Shown here: piece after piece, positions 13,237 to 25,001 of the stretch | Layout of the letters: the number at the start of each line of letters is the position of its first letter | Position numbering within the stretch: position 1 is the stretch's first letter | Made by a program: the position numbers and the translations under genes | From: Physcomitrium patens | Taxonomy: Eukaryota; Streptophyta; Bryopsida; Funariales; Funariaceae | Direction of reading: 5' to 3' | Length of the DNA stretch: 64,000 nucleotides | Assembly: GCF_000002425.4 (NCBI RefSeq) | Contig: NC_037265.1 | Coordinates: 15,869,934 to 15,933,933, forward strand | Notes under the pieces: generated by a model | The model's input: the letters and a program-made list of their open reading frames with translations, nothing else | Database searches by the model: none | What the model was told of the DNA's origin: nothing

Positions 13237-14514
13237 TGTCGTATTACGTGCTTTTCTGCTCCAGAACACGCCAGACGTCGGGCTGTAGAAGGTAATATGG
13301 AGATTCGCCAATAGTCAAGCAGTCTATGAGTTTTTGACTGCTTGAATATAAACGACTGCAAGAATACACCGTAAATCTATACAGATGCCCTTCGACTGCT
13401 TGTCGAAATCTTTTTTGTCCCAGCCGGTAGGTCTCTAGACATTACAGAGAACCCCGAACAACCCAATGTGCTAATCTCCGATACCGCTTTGTACTTACGA
13501 TCTTGTATCCACTGACTGTCTTGTTAGATTAGCCCAATAAATTTCATTCACTCCGCATACTCAATCCTATAGACACCCTTTTAATTCTTCAATCACAAAC
13601 GTAACTCGATTTCACAAAACAGTCAAGAGTAATCAAACCCACTTGATTTAAAAAATCTCGATTCACCATTACAACACTGACTTCAGCAACGATTGCCTCA
13701 GTCTTCCTAAAACTCTATGAAGAAGAAAAATCCAATTCTCCGTCTTTTCTTCCTCAACCCGAAGCATGAAGCTCCTCTCCAATCCCCTTGATCTTTAAAA
13801 AAATAAACCCCCTTCCAAAAAACTTCTTCTCCCCCTAACCTTATCTTCTAAATTTCTTCAATCTTCCGTCTTGGATCCGGAATTGGCTCCCACCATCAGA
13901 GCTTAGATCTGAAATTGGCTCCCACCGTCAGAGCTTTCTCCTCCATTTTTACCTTTAAGAGATCCATTTAACGAAAACAACGTTCCCTGAAACGACACAA
14001 AAAATAAGACAGCCTGAAACAGAATGGAAACCCCGTACTCAGGTCCACATTGAGTCGCCCGACCAATTCAGGTCTCATATTGAGTAAGATGCCCGTACTA
14101 AGACCTGGATTTTTCCGTAATTGGATCAAATTAATCCTTTTCGTCAGACTGGCTGAGGCACGTAGTAAGACTTGGATTTTTCCGTAATTAGACTGCATTG
14201 GGTTGCCCGACCAAGGCAGGTCTCATATTGGGTAAGAGGACCCGGATTGGATTCTTGAAATTGGATCCAATTGGCTCTTCGAACCAAGCTCACCCGTCGT
14301 GTGAATTGGTCCTTTCTCTTTCTGGTGACTCCCGTTATTGGAATCGAATGGAGCATTTCAATATGCTCCTATAAACTGTAACGGGGTGACTGAACTTGGC
14401 CACTCAGTATTTGCACTGGAAATGGTCGTTGCTCCCAATATTCGAGGAAACTAAATATTAATAAAAGTCCCTTTTCTTTATATTTTTACGGTACACTCGT
14501 GTTACAACACGACA
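13237..14514 (-). repeat. 5' LTR of A2
   Basis: 1278 bp with TGTCGTGTTG...TACGACA ends on the minus strand. It is followed inside by the conserved primer-site text TGGTGAACC(T)GA(T)GTGAA at about 13213-13232. Its right end is followed by two further copies of the LTR tip (see the 18-bp repeat). Confidence 0.92.
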
Positions 14515-14556
14515 ACGTCTTACAACACGACAATGTGTTACAACACGACAACGTAA
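14503..14556 (-). repeat. 18-bp unit, three tandem copies of the LTR tip
   Basis: Three units of exactly 18 bases (14503-14520, 14521-14538, 14539-14556) each read tacaacacgaca plus a six-base spacer: acgtct, atgtgt, acgtaa. The 12-base core is the outer tip of the A-family LTR; the first unit includes the real end of A2's 5' LTR. Sequence of D resumes to the right. Confidence 0.9.
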
Positions 14557-14559
14557 CCG

Positions 14560-15803
14560 GTTTCCATTAACCTGTGTTGTGAAGTGGGTTCCCAAAAAAT
14601 CTTCCAATTGAATGGAACCATTAGGAAAACCTTCCTCTACCCGATATGGTCCATGCCATCATACTTAAAATTTACTGAGAAAGTTGTTAAAGCGGCTATC
14701 ATAAAGTAGTACTAGATCATTGGACATAAAATATTTTGGCCGTAACTTACTGTCGTAATAACTCTTTCTGCGGCGCTATATAGCTTCCATGATCAAGAGA
14801 GCCATGGCCCTAGCTTCATCCAATTTCTCCAATTAGACTAACCTATATTGAAGAGATTCTCTGTCTCCCAGACGTTCATCCAACGTAATTTGTAAACTTT
14901 GGACTTCCAATTCAATTGGTAGAATTGCCTCTAGACCGTATACGAATTGAAATGGGATAGAATTGATAGTTACTTTATACATAGTACGATACGTCCATAA
15001 AGTTACAAACAATTTAGTGTCCCAATCGGTTCTTGTTTTTGAAATAGTCTTTGTTAAGATCTTACATAGGATACCGTTGGTCTTTTTGGTCTATCCATTG
15101 GCTCGTGGATGATAAGGTGTAATTTTGCGGTGTTTGATCTCATACTTCGCTGTTAATGCTTCAATTATTGCATTAATAAAATGTGTGTCACGATCACTAA
15201 CCAATTCTTTTAGATAGCCAAAATGAGTGATAATATTCTCATATAAAAATGTTGCTATGATATTGGTATTATCAATTTTTGTTGCCATGGCCTCTGCCCA
15301 TTTGGTGACATAATCCATGGCTACTAGAATATATTACTTTTGTCCATGTCTCGATGCTGGTGCAATGGGTCCAACAAAATCAATTCCTCATTTTCAAATG
15401 GTGCCTGTACCAAAATTGGTATCAATGATATTGCAAAAGTTCAAGTAAGACGACCAATTCGTTGATAAGGATCACAACGACGAACATATTGGTGTGCATT
15501 TGAAAACATTGTTGGCCACCAATATCCAGCCATTAAAGCCTTACGTGCGGTGCTATCACCCGCAAAATATCCTCCAAAATTGTCCAAATGACATCCTTCT
15601 AAAATTGTATGAATTTTACTATGAAAGATGCAATGGCGTAAAATTCCATCCCGCCCTTGTTTGTACAAGGCATCTTCAATCATGGTATATGGCGCACTTT
15701 TTAAAATTAGACGCTTCTTTAATTTTTTATTATAAGAAATGAAAAAAGTCTGAAACGTTAGATATTGGATCAATTCACTATATTTGGGTATAATGACATC
15801 CAC
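14560..15803 (-). pseudogene. D integrase region
   Basis: Reading leftward: a zinc-binding domain (HLDNFGGYFAGDSTARKAL, YWWPTMFSNAHQYVRRCDPYQ), the catalytic core (MDYVTKWAEAMAT, LVSDRDTHFINAIIEAL, RKITPYHPRANG) and a C-terminal end near 14.57-14.68 kb whose text resembles the GPY...VFPNGS.QL and VNGNRL pattern of plant elements. Broken. Confidence 0.83.
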
Positions 15804-15859
15804 AACGAATAGTTGTGCATGTACTTAAATTTGATTATACTCCAAAAATCCGTCCAAAA

Positions 15860-16444
15860 ATGATTAACATTTATGTCCGACCACTACGTCCAAAATACTA
15901 TCTGTAAATGGTAACAGAAAATAGTCCTTTTTAGTAGCTACATTTAACTTTTGAAAATCTTGAAATATCCTGATTTTTCCATTCTTCTTCGGTACCATCA
16001 TGATTGACGACACCCATGCACTATGCGGAACATGATAAATAAAATCCATGTCGAGAAGTTTATCCAATTCTTCTTTCACTAAAAGTGAATATTTTGGGTT
16101 AAACCGATGTTGTCTTTGACGAACTGGCATAACACCCTCGTCCAGAATAATCTGGTGCTCACACATGTCAGCTGGAATTCTTTTCAAATCCGCATTCGAC
16201 CACGCAAAGGTAGATTTGTAATGAACGAAAAATAATTTTCAAGCATTCAATTTTGTATCGATAATATCGACATATATTTTAATTAGCTGTGGCATTTCGT
16301 TCGTCCCCAGGTTAATAGATTGACATACAGGGTCTTCAACAACCTCTGATTTAATTATCTTCTTCTGATCTGAATATCTTGTATTATCCGACATATAAGA
16401 ACCACCCAAATCTAGTTCCAATGTGTTGACTCTATTAACTACGG
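15860..16444 (-). pseudogene. D linker and reverse transcriptase N-terminal part
   Basis: From about 16190 leftward the text reads CEHQIILDEGVMPVRQRQ, KEELDKLLDMDFIY, WVSSIMMVPKKNGKIRIFQD and FPLPF-like FLLPFTDSILD, typical of the fingers region of plant Ty3/gypsy RT. The rest of RT and RNase H is not recognisable before integrase begins at about 15.8 kb. A5 sits at the right border (16445). Confidence 0.8.
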
Positions 16445-17049
16445 TGTCGTGTAGTAACACATCTATATGATGAAAATATAAATGAAGAAGATTTATTAAT
16501 CTTTAGTCACCTTGGGTGTTAGAAGTGGTGGCCAATTCCAGTGCAAATACTGAGAAGCTAAGTTCAGTCACCCCATTACAATTAGTTGAGGCATACTCAC
16601 CAGTAACGAAATGCTCCATTCGATTCCAATAACGGGAGTCAACAGAAAGGGAAAGGACCAATTCAATGACGGGTGAGCCTAGTTCGAAGAGCCAATTGGA
16701 TCCAATTTTAGAAGACCTCTAATCCAATTCCTATTACGAGCCTCTTACCCAATATGAGACCTGACTTTGTCGGGCAACCCAATGCAGTCCAATTACGGGG
16801 CTCCGATTCCGTTTCAGGCTGTTCCGTTCTTTGTGCCATTACAGAAATGTCATTTTAGTAAAAGGATCTTTTAAAAGCAAAAATGAGAGAGAAAGCTCCG
16901 TCGGCTGTTCCAATTTGGGGAGTCCAAGGTGGAAGAATAGGATCTTCTCAAGGTTAAAGGAGAAGATAGGTTAAGAAATAAAGAAGAAAAATTAGGATTT
17001 TAAGAGTGGAAGAGCTAGCTTCATGCTTTCGGGGGAAAAGACAAAGAAT

Positions 17050-17090
<41 letters not shown>

Positions 17091-17807
17091 CCTAGGGTTT
17101 TAAAAAGACGGAGGTAATCGTTGTTGAAAGTCAGTGTTGTATTGATGAACTGGATTTTTTCTTGTAAGAGAAAAAAGGCTGATACTCTTTATTGTTGATG
17201 GAATGGGAGATACTTTTGTGGTTGAAATTCAGAGTTGTCTAGAAGATTGAGTATGCTGAATGCATGCATGGTTGTGTTCATCTGACTGTACGGATAGAGG
17301 ATATCTGCCAACAATTTAAAGAGGTTTTGGGAGTTGGCAAATTGGGATTTGTTTAGGATTTCTATGATAACTAGGGACCTACCGACAGGGATAAGAAGAA
17401 TATCGACGAGTGGCCAAGGGACATCGGTGCGGATTGCAGCATAGGCTCACAATTTATAAGCAGGGTTGAACTGGAACTTCTTGAGCATTCGAAAGGACTT
17501 GCAGAGACACTAGCCATAGATGTTTCACAATAAGTAAGAAGGGCAGATTGAGGATAATAGCTTGTCAAAGTTCACAGTCTAGGATTAAAGTAATTAACAA
17601 TAAAGATAAAATAAAAATATAAAATAAAATCAAAATAAAATAAAATAACAAAAGAGATTAAAGTATATAGGGTCTCTAGGTGTTTTATATTGGGATTAAG
17701 CTTTTACATTCCAATCCAATATAGATTGTATTTAGGTAGTCAAGAACATGATAGACTGCTTGAGTACTAGCGAAATACCATACTACCTCCTACAGCCAGA
17801 CGTGCGA

Positions 17808-19013
17808 TGTCGGGTTGTAACACGAGTATACCATGAAAATATAACGAAAGGGGACTTTTATTAATATTCAGTTACCTCGAATATTGGGAGCAACGACCGA
17901 TTCGAGTGCAAATACTGAGAGGCTAGGTTCAGTCACCCAGTTACAGTCAGCCAGGGCATACTGAAATGCTCCATTCGATTCTAATAACGGGAGTCAGCAG
18001 GAAGGGGAAGGACCAATTCAACGTCGGGTGAGCCTGGTTCGAAGAGCCAATTGGATCTAATTTCAAGACATCCAATCCACGTCCTCTTACACAATATGAG
18101 ACCTGAATTGGTCGGACAACCCAATGAAGTCCAATTACGGGAACATCCGGGTCTTACTACTGGACTATTACCCAATATGAGACCTGAATTGGTCGGGCGA
18201 CTCAATGTGGTCTCGATTACGAGGCGTCGATTCCGTTTCAGGTTGTTCCATCCTTTGTGTCGTTCCGGGAATGTCCTTTCGGTAAAAAGATCTCTTAAAG
18301 GTAAAAATGGAGGAGAAAGCTCTGACAGTGTGAGCCAATTTCGAGTCTAAGCTCTGACGGTAGGAGTCAATTTCAGATCCAAGACGGAAGATTAAAGAAA
18401 TTCAGAATTAAGGTTAAGAAATGAGAGAGAAGAGAAGAAGTTTTGGGAGAGGGTTTTTGGATTTTTGGAAGGATCGAGAGTTAGCTTCATGCTTCAAGCG
18501 GGGAAAATACACAGAGAATTGGGTTTTGTTCTTCATAGGATTTTGGAAAGACTGAGGCAATCGTTGCTGAAGTCAATATTGTAATGGTGAATTGGGATTT
18601 TTAATGAAGTGGGTTTGATTACTCTTGACTGTTTTGTGAAATCGAGTTACGTCTATGATGAAGAATTAAAAGGGTGTCTATAGGATTGAGTATGCGGAGT
18701 GAATGAAATTTATTGGGTTAATCTAACAAGATAGTCAGTGGATACAAGATCGTGAGTATAAAGCGGTATCGAAGATTAGCAAATTGGGTTGTTCGGGGTT
18801 CTCTGTAACGTCTAGAGACCTACCGGCTGGGACAAAAAGGACTTCGACGAATAGTCAAAGGACATCTGTATAGATTTACAATATATTCTTAGAGTCGCTT
18901 ATATTCCAATAGTCAAAAACTAAAAGATTGCTTGACTATTGGCGAATTTCTATACTACCTTCTACAGCCAGACGCCCGGAACGTTCTCGAGCAGGAAAGC
19001 ACGTAATACGACA
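17808..19013 (+). repeat. 5' LTR of A3
   Basis: Starts TGTCGGGTTGTAACACGAG and ends GCACGTAATACGACA. It is followed at about 19019 by TGGTGAACCCGACGTGAA, the position of a primer binding site. I cannot match that text to a standard tRNA 3' end. Confidence 0.94.
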
Positions 19014-19040
19014 AAAAGTGGTGAACCCGACGTGAAAGCT
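19014..19040 (+). promoter_or_regulatory. Primer-site region of A3
   Basis: TGGTGAACCCGACGTGAA stands about five bases after the LTR, the position of a minus-strand primer site, and is conserved in A1, A2, A5 and A6; C has the related TTTGATGAATCTGACATGAA. The TGG start fits pairing with a tRNA CCA end, but the tRNA is not identified. Confidence 0.6.
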
Positions 19041-19090
19041 TGAGGTGGAAGGTATTAGATTTCGTTTGATTTTATTTTTATTTTTATTTT

Positions 19091-20080
19091 ATGGAAAACG
19101 AAAGTAAAAATTTTGAAGGATTTTTGAGAGGAGTTTCTGATGAGGGTTCTTCTAAAAGACAAGGTATGCACATGGATCCGTCTATTGCTAGTATGTTTCA
19201 AGCCTTCTCATTATCAATGTAGCAACAGCAAAGCAATGATCGAAAGGAAGCTTTGGCAACCAAAGCATTGAAAGCAGTGGTCAATAAAATTGATCAATTT
19301 GATGGAAGGAATATTTCAAAGTATTTAAGATGTTATGTTCGTGAAATGGAATTAAATCACATTTCCGAGAAGAAAATGGTTGAATTATTTAGACTTCCCA
19401 CGATACGAGAGGTAAGAGACCATATAACATCGATTACGGATCGTTATGGAAATTCATGGGAGGTTTTTTCACATGCATTGAAAGACGAATATTTCTTACA
19501 TGATGCTGATCACGTTACTAAGAAGTTGTTACTGGAATGGATTCAACGGCCCAATAAGAATTTGCAAGCAATAGAGCTACTAAGGGAATTTGAGAGGTAG
19601 TACTCTCAATTATCGAAAGTAGAAAAATTCACATTAGAGCCAAACAAAGTTGATCTATTTCTTCAAGCTGCTGATGGAGAATTGCAAGGGAAATTAGAAC
19701 TTCTTCTTGAAGACAAAGAAGAAGATGAAGGATTGACAACAAAGTAGAAGAACGTTGAAGATGCGGTGGGGTTGCTCACAAAAAGAGAAAGGAGGAAGGA
19801 TAGGAGCAATATTCCAAAAACAATACAAGCACCCAAAGCTCGAGTACGTACAACACCACCAACAATGCCTACAGTTTAACCTTTGACATCCTTATCAAAG
19901 AAAGCAGATATGAGAATGGAAGAAATTATACGAGGAATGCGAGATCTTCAAATCAAATTGGCAAGACTTGAAGAGAATACTTCTACAAATAATTTGAAGA
20001 ATGTTTCAAAACAAGGATATGTACAAAGATGCATTTGGTGTGATTACGCTTCACACACTAGGAAAGATTGCAATGAATTT
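19091..20080 (+). pseudogene. A3 gag region with zinc knuckle
   Basis: Starts with MEN at 19091. Landmarks are KIDQFDGRNISKYLRCY, KKMVELFRLPTI and the acidic LLEDKEEDEGL, then a helical linker and a zinc knuckle of C-x2-C-x4-H-x4-C form (CIWCDYASHTRKDC) at about 20.03-20.07 kb, which is the best preserved knuckle in the A family here. Broken. Confidence 0.87.
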
Positions 20081-20999
20081 AATAATATGATACGGCAAGG
20101 AATTATTTGCTGGAAAGATGGGAAGATAGCATTAAAAGATAGGGAGGATCTTCTTCAAACCAATTTTGGTAAAGGAGGAATGAGAGCATTGGTTCAAGAT
20201 TACTTAAAAGAGCACGAAATTGCAGCACGAGAAAGTGCAAGTTATGGTACTAGAGTAGATGATGACCTTGGTGGAAGTACGAAAACTAGTGAGTTTTGGG
20301 CTTCTCCCATTACTACAATACAAGAAGAGAAATTACCTCGAGAAGCATTATAGACGACTGCAGCTATAATACGAGGTGCAACAAGTTGAGAGGATCCTGT
20401 TGAGTCTCTTTCAGTTCATGCATATATTGCTAAGAGCCAACATGAACCTTTGAGGGAAGAAAAGAGACTAGGAAATTTTGCTGATACAAGAGAAGGAAAT
20501 TCTTTTAAGAGGCAAACTCGAGGAGACAAGGTTCGGGAGGCAGCTTCATAAGAATTGCCTGCACAAGATACTTCAGCATCATTAGAAGAAAAAACAAGGG
20601 AGACAAAAGATGAGGGCAAATCAATTACTTATAAACTACTTTCAAACATTAAAGCGGCAACAAATTTGAAAGGGGTGTTGGAAGAACGTATATTAAACTC
20701 TAAGGTGGAATTCACATTGAAAGAAGTCTTGGGAATTGCAAAGAAGGAGTTTCATGATGTTATCATTGACAGCATTAAGCGAAAGAGGCAATTAATGAGC
20801 GAAACTGGAATGAGTCATGCTATTGATGCAAGAATATGTAGAGATGAAGAAGAGGTTGATATTGGTTACAAGCAACCAACAAATGAAAAGAATGGGTATA
20901 ATCAACAAGTACGTTTCGAAGATTCTAGTGACAAGGAAATGGAAACTTTGAGCCATTATACTCGAAAGCATTGGGCAAGGGCAACTACTGAGGTATAGG

Positions 21000-21355
21000 T
21001 GAAAGTAGGAGATATAGAAGAACGAATTGTTGCTTTAGTCGACCATGGTTCTGAAATAAATCTCATGTCTAAAAATATTTATAAGAAGCAAAAATGGCCA
21101 ATTGATATGGAACATGGATGGGCAATTCAAGCTGCTAATAACACACGGGATAAATTATATGGAGCTTGTCCAGATGTCAAAATTCAAATTGGGGATGTTG
21201 CGACCGAGCAACATTTCTTCGTTCAAGATACAACGTCTTATCCGTTGATTTTAAGACAACCTTATATTACGGCAACACAGATGGAAACAAAGGTACTTGA
21301 CGATGGTTCTGCTTATGCAAGGATACGGAGCGAAGATGGGAGGAAAGTTGTATAA
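21000..21355 (+). pseudogene. A3 aspartic protease region
   Basis: ALVDHGSEINLMSKNIYKKQ with the D-H-G triad, then PLILRQPYI. The stretch between the zinc knuckle and this domain (20.1-21.0 kb) is a charged linker, including HYTRKHWARATTEV, conserved in all A copies and in C (HYSRSYWARATMET). Confidence 0.77.
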
Positions 21356-22189
21356 TTTCTAACAGTACCTCCTAACCATGAACGGAATCGAGATGGGTTG
21401 AGGGAGAAACCATTGCCAAAGATTGTTGAAGGATTTAAGGATTTTGGGGAGGTACCACTGTAAAGCGAGATTATGGAGGTACAAAAGAGGAGGTACTCTC
21501 GTGAGATGAAGGTGCCTTTGATGTGAGTTTTATTGGTATTTTGGAGAATGGAAATATTATATATAAGAAAGTTGATGATTTTAAAAGAAAAGAAAGAAAA
21601 AGATTATATGATATTGAAGGACAATTACACAAATTAGGTACATTGCAAGATGATGAGAGGATTTTAGGTGTTTATGAAGAAAATGGACTGGAAGATTCAT
21701 TGGAATTGATTACATCTATTGAATTAGGGGATAATGATAAGATTGTTGAGATTCATTCAAGAGAAGTTTATACCATACTTGAATCTTTTCAAGCACCAGA
21801 AGTCATTGTAGAGACGAGATATAAAACGGCAGATAAGAAGATAAAGCCTGTTGTCGGACCATTGCCAGAAGATTCTAAAGAACAAATGGGAGAAGCATCA
21901 AAAGAAGTAAGTTTAAGAGATCCAATGAGTATTGGACATGAGTTTACTAAAAAGACTTTTGAAGAATTGAAGATTGGTTCTAATGGTTCTTTATTGCCAG
22001 AGGAAATTACTTGCTTCAAAAAGATGTTGGCTAAATAAGATAGATCGTTTGCTTTCGAAACTCATGAAATTGGGTGTGTAGATCCGAATATTAAAACACC
22101 TATGGTTATCTTCACTGTATTGCATGTACCTTAGAATCTAAGATCGATTCCAGTACCCAGGGCACATTTACCTAAATTGATTGAGCTAT

Positions 22190-23480
22190 TAAAAAAAAAG
22201 ATAAAGATGAAAATATTGGAACCCTCGTTTGCACTGTATTCTAGTCGATGGTTTACGGTACCTAAGAAGAATGGGTCACTACGGTTTATTGAAGATATGC
22301 AATCGATGAATGCAGTAACTATCAGAAATGCAAGAATTGGACCTATTGTGGATGAATTTACTAAGGCATTTGCTAGAAGGGCGATCTATTCAATGGGTGA
22401 CTTGTATTCAGGTTATGATCAATTTCAACTTGCCGAAGGAAGTAGAGATATGAGAACAATGAGGACACCACTTGGATTGGTTAGATTGTGCACTCTTCCT
22501 CAAGGCGCGACCAACTCAGTTGCACATATGATGAATGGGATGAATAAGGTATTGAGAGATTTTATTCCGAAAAAGACTATGCCTTTTCTATATGATGTTC
22601 CTATAAAAGGGTGCAGAAAAGGAGTCAAGGATGAAACTTTGGATACGAGGGGGTGTCGCAAATATGTTGTTGATCATATACAAGATTGTGAAAAGATTTT
22701 AACTCAGCTTCAAGAAGTTCATCTTACATTATCGGGTATGAAGTCCATATTTGGAGTACAAGAGGTTGTGATTGTTGGACATTTATGTGGATCTTATGGA
22801 AGAAAACTAGATCCTACTAAAGTTGATGCAATTGGAAGGATGAAAGAGGATTGTGATTCTTTAATAGAGGTTTGCAGGTTTTTAGGTACATGTGTATTTT
22901 ATCAAATCTGGATCCTTCATTATGCTCACATAGCGGATCTATTATATGAACTGTTACGCAAGGGTTATTAATCTAAATGGCAAGAAAGGCATATTCAGGC
23001 AATGCAAAGATTGAAGAAATTATTGATGTCACCTCCAATATTGAGGAAGGTTGATTATAAGTGCAATAGACCAGTAATTCTTACTGTGGACGCTAGTCCA
23101 ATTGTCATTGGATGGGCTGTGGGTCAAGATGATTTAAATGGGAATAGATTTGCAGTTCGATTTGGAACTAAAGTTTTAAGTATTTGTTAGCGTGCATATT
23201 CGTAAGTCAAAAGAGAACGTTGGGGAGTCGTTTCGGCTATGAAAGCTGAAAAGGACTATTTGATTGGGGCAGTAGTAGTAATTGAAACAGATTGCTTGCC
23301 ATTGCTTAGAATGATTATTAACTATTCAATGCTAGATATTGCAATGTTGAGATGGATTGCTTATATTAAGTCACTAAATCCAGAATTTAAGCACGTAACT
23401 GAGAAGGACAATTTAGTAGCAGACATACTATCTCGAGCAAGATACGAGAAGGAGGACGAAATGGTTGAAGACATTGATGA
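22190..23480 (+). pseudogene. A3 reverse transcriptase and RNase H region
   Basis: RT landmarks: RWFTVPKKNGSLRFIEDMQ, MGDLYSGYDQFQLA, CTLPQGATNSVAHMMNGMN, the palm block before VPIKG, and VGHLCGSYGRK. RNase H: ILTVDASPIVIGWAVGQ, ETDCLPLLRM and NLVADILSRA. Over much of this part the text is almost the same as in A2 although the two elements lie on opposite strands. Broken. Confidence 0.88.
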
Positions 23481-23719
23481 TGTCGGATCAAAATTCTATT
23501 CAATATCAAATCTCAACAGAGAAGACAAGCTATTTCTTGAAGAATCTTATGAAGAAGAATTATTGGATAATAGTCATTACTTGAATACCTTAACTAAGCA
23601 GGGGAATTGGTCTACAAAAAAATTCAAATAAATAAGAAAACAAGCATATGGATTTTTGCTTCGAGATGGATTCTTATGGAAGAGACCGAAGAAAGGAATT
23701 GGGATGCCACAACGAGTGA

Positions 23720-24939
23720 TAGGCAAAATGGAAGAAAAACTAAAATTATTAAAGGAGTTTCATAATAGTTTATGGGCAGGGCATAGAGGAATCTGGGCTA
23801 CTTTTGTTAAACTCAAGGAACAATATTGGTGGAAAAATATGTATCGAGATGTGCTCTCATTTGTAGAGTCATGTGAAATCTGTCAATCGTATTCTAATAT
23901 CCGACATCGAGATGGTCTTCATCCTACGTATTCTCTGGCTATTCATTTTAAATGGGTTGTTGATTTGGTTATTATGCCAGTTGGGTTATGGCAGATGAGA
24001 TATTTGGTTTTAGATCGTGAAGATTTATCTAATCAAGTAGAAGGAAGAGCATTGAGGACAAAATCTACATAGGGGATTTGTAGGTTTTTGCTTGAAGATG
24101 TCATTTGCCGCTACGGATGCATAGGAGAATTCACTGTAGATCGTGGAGAATTAAATAAACAAGAAGCTCGTAAGTTCTTTGAAAGATGTGGAGTTAAACT
24201 ATCAATGACCACTGCTTATAATCTGGAAGGGAATGGAAAAAGTGAACGCGGTCACCTACGGATTGTAAAAGCATTAATTAAAGCTTGTAATGAGAAACTT
24301 AAAGAGTGGCCATGGCTTTTGTCATTTGTATTATGGGCTGATCGAACAACACATAGTTCGGTGACAGGATATATGTCAATAGAACTTATGACAGGTCAAA
24401 AACCAATTATGCCGATTGAAGAAAAGGTACTTACTTGGAGTATGCTACCATGGAAAGATGGATTATCAAGAGAAGAACTTCTGGCTATTAGGATTCGACA
24501 ATTGGAGCAAAGAACGGAAGATGTCCATATAGCATTGGAAAGGTTAAAAAGAGCAAGGTTACAAAACAAGGCGCGTTTCGATTAGTAACATCGATTAAAA
24601 CCAAAAGCAATCGAGGAAGGTGACTGTGTACTTATTTATGACAATAGTTTGGATAATCAACATAATATTTTGTGGAAATTTTCAAAACGTTGATTTGGAC
24701 CATATGTGGTAACAATTGTTCATGATAATGCCACTTCTTCATTACGGGAGTTAGATGGTACAAAATTGAAAATACCAATTGCAGGGAAGCGAGTAAAAAT
24801 ATTTAAACGAAGACATGCGGAGATGAATATGGAAGACCTTAATGAAGGTATAGAGATTCCGCAGCAAGAAGATGAAAGTGATTTAGATAATGAAGGTGAC
24901 GATGAAGAACTGGACAAAGACGTAGAGGATATATTCTAA
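23720..24939 (+). pseudogene. A3 integrase region and acidic tail
   Basis: HHCC domain (EFHNSLWAGHRG...SCEICQSY), catalytic core (TVDRGELNKQEARKFFERC, TAYNLEGNGKSERGH), a FGPYVVT module at about 24.69 kb, then a C-terminal tail very rich in Asp and Glu to 24939. I see no clear chromodomain. Broken. Confidence 0.86.
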
Positions 24940-25001
24940 ATCAAACAGCAATTGGGTAAATTGGTGCATACCAAACGATGCACAGGTTCAGAGGGGGTGG
25001 A

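Larger units (their letters stand above)
6016..14514 (-). mobile_element. Element A2: near full-length Ty3/gypsy LTR retrotransposon carrying A1 in its 3' LTR
   Basis: On the minus strand the parts are: 5' LTR 13237-14514, gag, protease, RT, RNase H, integrase, polypurine tract (7255-7269) and 3' LTR 6016-7254. The last roughly 37 bp of the 3' LTR are missing at 6016 because A1 starts exactly there; they should lie left of the window. The internal region is 5982 bp, matching A3 (5988 bp) and C (6012 bp). About 400 aligned LTR bases compared by eye differ at roughly 7%, so A2 looks younger than A3. It is broken at about eight points. It is inserted in the integrase end of element D. Confidence 0.93.

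Noticed and set aside
14503-14556. Three regularly spaced repeats as a CRISPR-like array
   Set aside because: The repeats are LTR tips and the spacers are six bases. The context is a eukaryotic transposon.
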